DNA of 64,000 bases, taken from positions 5,279,501 to 5,343,500 of the forward strand of contig CM067536.1 of assembly GCA_034509925.1 (NCBI GenBank). Reading direction: 5' to 3'. The notes beneath the pieces were generated by a model. That model ran no database searches. It saw only the letters and a program-made list of their open reading frames with translations, and had not been told where the DNA came from. Origin of the DNA: Hirudinaria manillensis. Its lineage: Eukaryota > Annelida > Clitellata > Hirudinida > Hirudinidae. Made by a program: the position numbers and the translations under genes. Every line of letters starts with the position of its first letter. Position 1 is the first letter of the stretch. Below, piece by piece: positions 57,401-64,000 of the stretch.

Positions 57401-60400
57401 AGCTCAGAGTGATATCAAATTTGTGAATTTGTACAGGGGGTGTGCACAGCCACATTCCATGAGAAAGACAGAAAGAGGATGACAGATGACGAATGCTGCA
57501 ATGTGATGATGAGGTTACTTCCAACCACTTTATAAATATTCTGCATTGAATGATGAATCAGGGAATGAGAGCCAGAAGATCCAAAGTAAAATTTAAATGA
57601 GTCCCAGGAAAAAAACTCCGAACATCGAATCTGAGCATTGAATTCAAATGTTGGGTCCCATTGAAGTACACGGTTGAATTCATTTATAACATTTTTTTTG
57701 CTTATAAACTTGAATAACTTAAACAACGGGCATAAAATCAAAGACATTTTTCTCTGATTTACTCAACAAGTTGGTATTTGAACTCTGCTTGGATAAAATC
57801 CAATATATCATCCCAACATTTCAAACAAGTCTACAATGTCTTCATGTCTATAATCATTACCATGGAAACAGAATATGTCAAAAAGATATTTTTATTTACT
57901 AAAACAGCAAGTGCCCAAGAATATTCATTTTATTTGACATCACCACCCTAGGATAGAAGTTAAGATTGGCCCCTGCTTGGCACTTCTTGCAAAAAAAAAT
58001 TGATATACTTATAATCTATAGTGTAATCTACTAATATGTAGGAATGCACGAGATAACTATGCAATAAGCCAACCAGTGCAGTATAACCATTACTTAATTA
58101 AACTGTTAGATGTCAAACTTTATTATTATTATTATTATTATTGCTGTTGTTTTTTTATAACCAGCATCATCATTATCATCAGTAATGTCATCAATACAGC
58201 CAATACAAGATCATATCACATACATATCAAATTGCTGAAATGAAATTGATTAACAATGTTTTTTTTTCACATTACATATTCTTTGCAGGTATGCACTAAA
58301 AATTCACCTGTAAAATGATGAGCGTGTAGAGCCACTGAACAGTGCGGTTGTGTCTGATGACCCCATTCATGCCATCAACATACAACATCAGCTGGCCAAG
58401 TGCTACAAGGTGAGGTTGAGTTGAAAACAACACAATTAAACAAATCTCACTGATATGAAATGCCACAACATGATATACGGTTATCATTACATGGAGCAGA
58501 TCTATCGGTGGTTTATCCGCATCTAATGTTATTAATTGGGTGGATCTGCCACTGGCATCTAAATTTGTTGACAAAAATCTTGAGCTTAAAAAACATTGCA
58601 TTTTTTTTTATCATTCCCTTGAATCTCCAATTTCATCTATAAACTCTCAACGTTTGCCATTCACACGAAACAAGTTTAGAAGTTCTAAAAGAAAATCTTT
58701 GCGTTTTAATTTCCTACTGCCAGTTAGATTCCGCCCAACGGTATTTTTAATAATAATAATAATTAATTTTTCATTTATGATTTATTTATTTGAAGTGAAA
58801 CTCATATCCATAAAAAGATTACCTTTGAGGACATAATAAATAGAATTGGCCTCTGCTTGTTGGCATATTCGTATAAGGCAGTCCAACCCTTGGCTGTCCA
58901 CAAACTCATGCACAAAGTCCTTGTCATCCTTGTTAAATAAAGCAATACGTGCAATGTGGTTAAATGCATTCAATCCAAGAATCAACCAAGAATCAACCCA
59001 AAAAAAGCAATGAAAATTAATCAAGCAATGAATCCAAATTGCCTGGCAATTATCGTATTATTTATTGGCACTTTGAAAGCCCCGTGCAGGATGTAAACAC
59101 TAAAATTACTTTCCTTAGAGATCAGTCACCATGACAACCACAATATACGACATCAAAGGTGATAATTCGTGGAAAGCCTACGAAGTTCTCTTTGCTCAAC
59201 CTTTGGCAAATGTCGCCTTCACATGAGGCCAAACCTTTAACTTAAATCACTATTCCAACCAGCACACATTAGTATTGTTGCCAATATTTTTTAAATTTCC
59301 GATAATTTTCGAAACTATGGAAATCACGAAAAGAATTACTTGCAGGAGCTGTTTCAAGGCAAACAAGTACTTCTTCAGGTCAGCAGCAGAGGCATTCGAA
59401 AGTTTTTCTTAAAAAAAAAATAACCTAAATTTAAAAATAATTCAATTTAAAACAAATCAAAATGATTTTAAATGACATAGTTGATTTATATATAGTGCCA
59501 CATCAGAGATATTTTTTTACAACTCGGGCACGCTTGCGTAAGTGCGAGCTGGATTTCAAATCTCTTAAGACCATCATTGTCATCACCTTCATATCTAATT
59601 TGCATGCCAATGTCATTCAAATCAAGTATGAACTTTCAAGTCCTTATGTCTCGTAAGAGCAATATTGTTTGATCGAGACATAGAAACAAAATATTGACAG
59701 GTTCTGAGAAAAATCTCGACAAGGTATTCACGAATAATCAATGAGACAGAATGCGATTCCAAAAATGCGATCGTATTGTTGTGAGAAAGAGAGCAAATCG
59801 AATAAAATCTAAGAAAATAAAATTTCTCACCTAAACAGCACTGGACTCTTATTGTAAGCTGAGTTCTCAAAATGATTACACTTCTCCTACTGTAATGTTT
59901 ACAAATGTTACATGGTTAAGCAATTAATGGTGACTTATTAACAAGCCAATATAAAATTAGTAAAAAAAATACTTCTATATTAATATCATTTTCTACAATA
60001 ATATTTTTAAATAATTCAAGACTTATAGTGATATTCTCAATCATTTTGAGTTTCTATTTTTTCCAAGAGGGATGTCATGACTTGGAATATTTATAGCTTA
60101 TTACAACGCATAGAATAACGTCGTCTACGTTCAAAGTAATATCAAGCATCTTAATCATCATCATATGTTGTCATAGCACGTTCTCATATTTATGATTTTA
60201 GAGGTGGTGATGAAATCTATGAGGTCAATTCCCAAATGACATACACCTTGCAAGTGGTGATTATACTGTTGTATTATACAAGAGCAACAAACTTATTTTT
60301 ATATTCCTCCAGTTCCTCTTGTTGGTCATTCAATGTCTGCTCCAAGTCCAGATAAGAAAGGAATTCCAACTGTCCAGCTGTGGATTTGCACAGCTGCAAG

Positions 60401-62911
60401 GCACAGTCAGATGACTGCAAGAATATGATATAAATAATGTCAAGATGATAATAATAGTAATAATAACAATTAATATTAATAGGAACAATAATAATAACAA
60501 AAATAATAATATAATTATAATAGTATACTGGAGGCTTTTATATGTAACGACTGAGTCAAATGGTCACATGTGAGAATCAATGGCCATGACCAGCCAATCA
60601 AGAGCTCATTAGGCTCAGCCAATGGAAAGACCTGAAAGGCAAATGGTGGCTACTTAAACTGTGAACCTCAGCTATGCTGGCAGTTCAAGTTCAATTGCAA
60701 CAGGTAAAGTATGCAAAGGATATTTGGGGAAGGCAGGCTTTTGGAGGACAGGAGCACCCATCTGGTCAGAGGGTGATGCCCAGCCCTGGAGAACATCAGA
60801 GGTTTCAAGGGCAGGAATGTTTGTAGATGGATTACCTCTCCAAGGATTCCTGTCGACGCTCGTCAAGGATATCAATTTCTACTGATGCACTATAATTACT
60901 TGAGAAAAAGCTTCTAGTAGAAAGAGCTAGTAAATTTTTTGACTGGAATAAATTTCAAAAAGAAAACTTAGCTTCACAGGTGAAAATGAAAGGAATCTTT
61001 GATGCTTTTTCTAAGTTTATCTTATGCCCACCCAACATTTAAGCTTTATCAGATAAACAAACTAATGCCCTCCTTAGGACGGATTTATTTTCGAATTTCA
61101 TGTTTTTACAAGCATTGGGAATGTTCAGATTTTCAAAGTTCTTTGAATATTTTCAGCAGCCACAGCACTTGGGAACCCTTAGTTCATGGATGACCTTGGG
61201 GTGGATGACTTCTGACAACTTGTTGTTGTTTCAAGCAAAGCAAAGAAATAACAATCCAGGGTTTGGATTAGTTTGGCCGATTTGGTAGAATTCCTACACG
61301 ATTATAGAAGTAGGGTAGGGGGCGCCATAAAAATATTCAAGTCTTTGCATCCTGTTCCAATATATAGGACACTCTAAAGATGCACTAGATATAGATACAA
61401 ATATTGTATATAATATATTCCAATTATATATAGTATATATTTTGTAAAGATAATTGGAAATAGTTGTAGATGATTTTTACTTTGTAGTATTGTAATTTGC
61501 TTGGGAAATGCATTGCTTAGCTTGCTTTTCTAAAAGTGTTCAGTTAGATAAGGGGTTCACCTATGACAGTCATTAAATAGTAAATAATAACAATAATAAT
61601 AATAATAGTGACAAAATCCTACTACTAATAATAATAATAATTATGGTGATGGTTATTATCACCATAATAAGAACAACATCTGATGCTTGCTTTTGTCATT
61701 AATAATAGTCTTCCATAATTAAAGGTTTGAAGATATTGTCTGGTTATGTGCATTATTTGGAGATGAGTGAGAGTGATATTGATGCTGCTGTGAGTTTAAA
61801 TAATAAATAATGACTTAATGAGAATATTGAGAACATGAGGAAATTTAAATTTAGATTAAGGAGAAAAATTAACTGGAGGTATTCATATGTAATGGCATAA
61901 TGATAATCATTATTGTAAGGATAATAAATGACTTTATCCGGATAATATCTTGATAATAAATATTCTGGCAATTTATTAAAAGACATGATAATTTGCAAGT
62001 GCAAGACCAATGTAATTATCTAACTTATTTCTCTTAATTCCTTTGTAGTCATAATTGGAGTCATTACTAAAATTTACAATTTAATCCCTGGCACTTATAA
62101 ATGGCATTGCTTAATAGAGTTAATGGCTTTAACCAATTAGTTGTAATTAACTATTGAATTGGCAATGAAATAATTACTAATGTATAACTTTAATCCCTAC
62201 CAATAAAATTATGTTTTAAAATGAAGAAGGTAAAGAATCCAGTAATGACTCAAAAAAGAATTCAAACCTTAAATATTTTGAAATTTGAAAAAATATTGTA
62301 AATTGGCATTATATACATCTTCATATAAATAAGTTAGTAAGATTCATTTTTATCCGTCACCAGCTTCTAATTCTTTCAACACTCTATCAAAGAGTCTGTT
62401 ATCGATAAACTAATTGAGTGAGACAATGTTCTGCATTCAATCGTGGAAAACAATGATGAATAGTTGCGAGATGAGGCAAAGATAAAAAAATGCAATAATT
62501 AACACCACATGCACCTTTTTAAATCTAATGACGTTTCATAACCACCCTTGCAGCTACTTTTTTCATTTAATTAGCTATCCAAAAGGCTGAACGTTCTTCC
62601 AGCTCAAACAATATTGATGCTGCATATTGTTTTATTAAAGAATAATAAATTCTTTATTAAGCGCATAAAACTTCAATTGAGAGTGAAGCCATATCATCTA
62701 AAACCAAAATTTCATTGACGAACTACGACCAAAATCTTACTTTGTGTGGAGCTTGTAAAAGTCTTTTGACATTGTCCAGTTGGTAACACAGAGGGACATT
62801 TGTTAGAAATACGTAAGGAGACGGTCTGACAGGCTCTGGCACGGTTGCTCGATGGTCGAAAGGGTCAATATCGTTAAGATATTGTACTTTGCATTCTACC
62901 GTCAATTCCAT
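43488..62911 (-). CDS. FHOD: FHOD-family formin (actin nucleator/bundler)
   Basis: Twenty-three exons: 62741-62911, 60293-60414, 59831-59886 (or 59889), 59340-59407, 58823-58928, 58308-58402, 56741-56852, 55587-55681, 54118-54314, 53760-53906, 52698-52972, 51323-51932, 50461-50793, 50013-50283, 48177-48329, 47791-47973, 47389-47508, 46772-46933, 45590-45705, 44828-44902, 44439-44631, 44154-44283 and 43488-43783. All phases close, giving 1361 residues (human FHOD1 1164, FHOD3 about 1440). The N-terminal GTPase-binding-like and FH3 regions are recognisable ([67 protein letters not shown]). A Ser/Glu-rich middle leads to a short FH1 split by an intron ([13 protein letters not shown], then APPPPPMPP). 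FH2 runs about 825-1220 ([52 protein letters not shown]). The C-terminal DAD ([15 protein letters not shown]) is followed by a basic segment with RKSRQSST, like the region phosphorylated by ROCK in FHOD1. FHOD formins assemble contractile actin in muscle and stress fibres. Confidence 0.96.
43858..43950. repeat. Short AT-rich tandem repeat in the last FHOD intron
   Basis: TTAATTAATTAATAAT alternates with TGTATTA words three times in about 90 bases. Confidence 0.7.
45195..45252. repeat. (GAT)n microsatellite
   Basis: About 19 uninterrupted copies of GAT/ATG in a FHOD intron. Confidence 0.95.
48330..50012 (-). other. FHOD intron inside the FH2 domain, no nested gene seen
   Basis: The intron joins the first FH2 exon (50013-50283) directly to 48177-48329 in phase 0. 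I looked for an extra exon around 48880-48900, where an acceptor-like CTTTTTGCAG is seen, but no conserved frame follows it. Confidence 0.6.
53230..53305. other. GTACT-rich palindromic segment in a FHOD intron
   Basis: Contains GTACTTAAGTAC and nearby GTACTATTACTCAGTACT words, similar in style to the interior of the MITE at 36779-36891. No target duplication could be found around it. Confidence 0.35.
54599..54694. repeat. (ATAAT)n pentanucleotide array
   Basis: About 19 perfect copies in a FHOD intron. The unit is the reverse complement of the ATTAT unit at 37736-37850. Confidence 0.95.
55270..55317. repeat. 12-bp tandem repeat, four units
   Basis: Units GGTAAGACATGT, GGCAAGCCATAT, GGTAAGACATAT and GATAAGATTAAC lie head to tail in a FHOD intron. 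Two of the units carry a GGTAAG donor-like word on the plus strand. Confidence 0.7.
60415..62740 (-). other. FHOD intron 1
   Basis: Large first intron. A GC-richer segment at about 60660-60890 is open in both directions for about 70 codons, but no family is recognised and no splice context supports an exon. The rest is AT-rich with (AAT)n runs. Likely regulatory or mobile-element remains; nothing definite. Confidence 0.4.
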
Positions 62912-63537
62912 ACTGTCCGTACCAACCGGACGAATACTTATAATCTTGGTAATATCAGCTATCTGTAGATTTCCTCAATTCAAGCAAATTCAACATTTTT
63001 CAGTTTCTCGTAAACATTCTGGCCTTCATTTCATATTTAATAACGGTTCCAATGTTGTTGTCTCCAGTGGCGAAACTTTTAAAATGAAATGTAATTTTTA
63101 TGAGAGCTCTCATAATTACATGTTTATGATCATAAGCGACCATTCTGCAGCAAAAATATACATGTATTTTGTCCTACTTTACTTACCTGATCTCTTAAGT
63201 TAAAATCCAGAAAATGTATTTAATCCGTTACTTTTAATCACGTTACATAAACTTAATTTTTCTATTCAATAGTTTAAACAATTTTCACAATAAAATTTCG
63301 CATTTGTGCATAATTCATTTACGATCTAATAACTTGAGAGTTTCATCGAAAATATCGCATTCAGCACACGTAGAGACATTGAATTACGACTAATTTATAA
63401 GCGTTCCACTCGGACTCCCATGGTTGAATTCAATTCATACGATATGGATAACATCTGCAGTTGACATCAGGTCTTAATGCAAAACTAATAAAATTAAAGA
63501 TCAAATTAATTAATTAATTCGATCTTTCAAGCAAATC
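62912..63537. promoter_or_regulatory. Divergent promoter region between FHOD and tweety
   Basis: 626 bp separate the FHOD start (62911, leftwards) and the tweety start (63538, rightwards). No TATA box stands out. A shared promoter is an inference from the head-to-head arrangement. Confidence 0.5.
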
Positions 63538-64000
63538 ATGATTATGCAATCAAAAGATTATTCCCCATCTCAATTGGCACTGAGGTTACATACTTTACCT
63601 CATTTAGACATGACTTTTCAAAAAGTTAACGCCACTTTCAATCCGGATCTTTACAGATACAGAGAGGTGAGTAACTAGATTTCGGTCTAATTGGTAATCT
63701 CTTGATATCTATATTAAAATCTATTATTTTCTGCTAAAGTTAATTGCTAAACTTTTCTTATAAAGGTTTACCCAATACTTAAAATCGAAACAAAGTTTTA
63801 ATAATTCATTGCTTTAAAAAACATTTTATAGGCCATTTTATTCTGGGGTATTGTGCCAATTGTGTGGATGTTCTTGACCATGTTGGTGGTAGTCATGTAC
63901 TTTTGCTACCACTGCTGCCAAAGACACGTGACCAAAGCCGGTGCTTGTCTCAAGTGGGCAATGGCTGTACTTGCCCTATTGTCTTGGTATGGTTCCATGT
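63538..64000 (+). CDS. TTYH: Tweety-homologue membrane protein, N-terminal part (cut by window end)
   Basis: Exon 1 is 63538-63666 and exon 2 starts at 63832 and runs off the window; phase 0 at the junction. The product begins MIMQSKDYSPSQLALRLHTL and continues with PHLDMTFQKVNATFNPDLY, which matches the tweety N-terminus (HSLPHF...F...N.TF.P). The first membrane segment (WGIVPIVWMFLTMLVVVMYF) is followed by a Cys-rich loop (CYHCCQRH) and the start of the second segment (WAMAVLALLSWYG). Tweety proteins are multi-pass plasma-membrane proteins described as volume-regulated or Ca2+-activated anion channels, and later structures question pore function. A second in-frame ATG two codons on is an alternative start. 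Confidence 0.92.

Overview
The window is nuclear DNA of an invertebrate animal. It is AT-rich, has spliceosomal GT-AG introns throughout, many short introns, and large amounts of (AT)-rich and microsatellite sequence. The gene set (DYRK1-type kinase, FHOD formin, tweety channel-family protein, nucleobindin, RER1, SLU7, WSC/EGF membrane protein) is metazoan. I could not resolve the phylum. Every exon set below was assembled by hand from reading frames, splice sites and phase agreement. Each model closes in frame, but none was checked against transcripts.

Layout. 1-3230: two decayed, same-orientation fragments of Ty3/gypsy-type retrotransposons on the minus strand. 3607-4135: a small secreted protein with two six-cysteine ShK-like motifs and a TATA box. 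5116-9302: nucleobindin (minus). 10349-12960: RER1 (minus). 14895-22940: DYRK1A/minibrain-type kinase (plus), with a promoter region between it and RER1. 22941-27117: 4.2 kb without a recognised gene, including a GC-rich, promoter-like block. 27118-29272: SLU7 (minus). 31163-32959: a membrane-anchored short-chain dehydrogenase (minus). 33846-38910: a 555-residue type I membrane protein with one WSC domain and a series of EGF repeats (minus). 39494-40585: a secreted IGFBP-N/Kazal protein (plus, divergent from the former). 40663-41910: an SWSAP1-like RecA-fold protein with decayed Walker motifs (plus, 5' end not found). 43488-62911: FHOD formin in 23 exons (minus). 63538-64000: the first two exons of a tweety homologue (plus, divergent from FHOD, cut by the window end).

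The genes do not form a functional cluster. They are a mix of secretory-pathway genes (nucleobindin, RER1), nuclear and RNA-processing genes (DYRK1, SLU7), cytoskeletal (FHOD) and cell-surface or secreted genes. Three divergent pairs (RER1/DYRK1, WSC-EGF/Kazal, FHOD/TTYH) probably have neighbouring or shared promoters.

The most interesting items are: the WSC plus EGF architecture with an unassigned N-terminal region; a 113-bp hAT-type MITE with a perfect 8-bp target duplication; a two-phase pentanucleotide array whose two halves differ only by C to T; a (TGAG)n microsatellite that serves as the polypyrimidine tract of a nucleobindin intron; and the SWSAP1-like gene with substituted Walker residues and an unexplained N-terminal region. 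I saw no clear sign of a wholly new multi-gene system.
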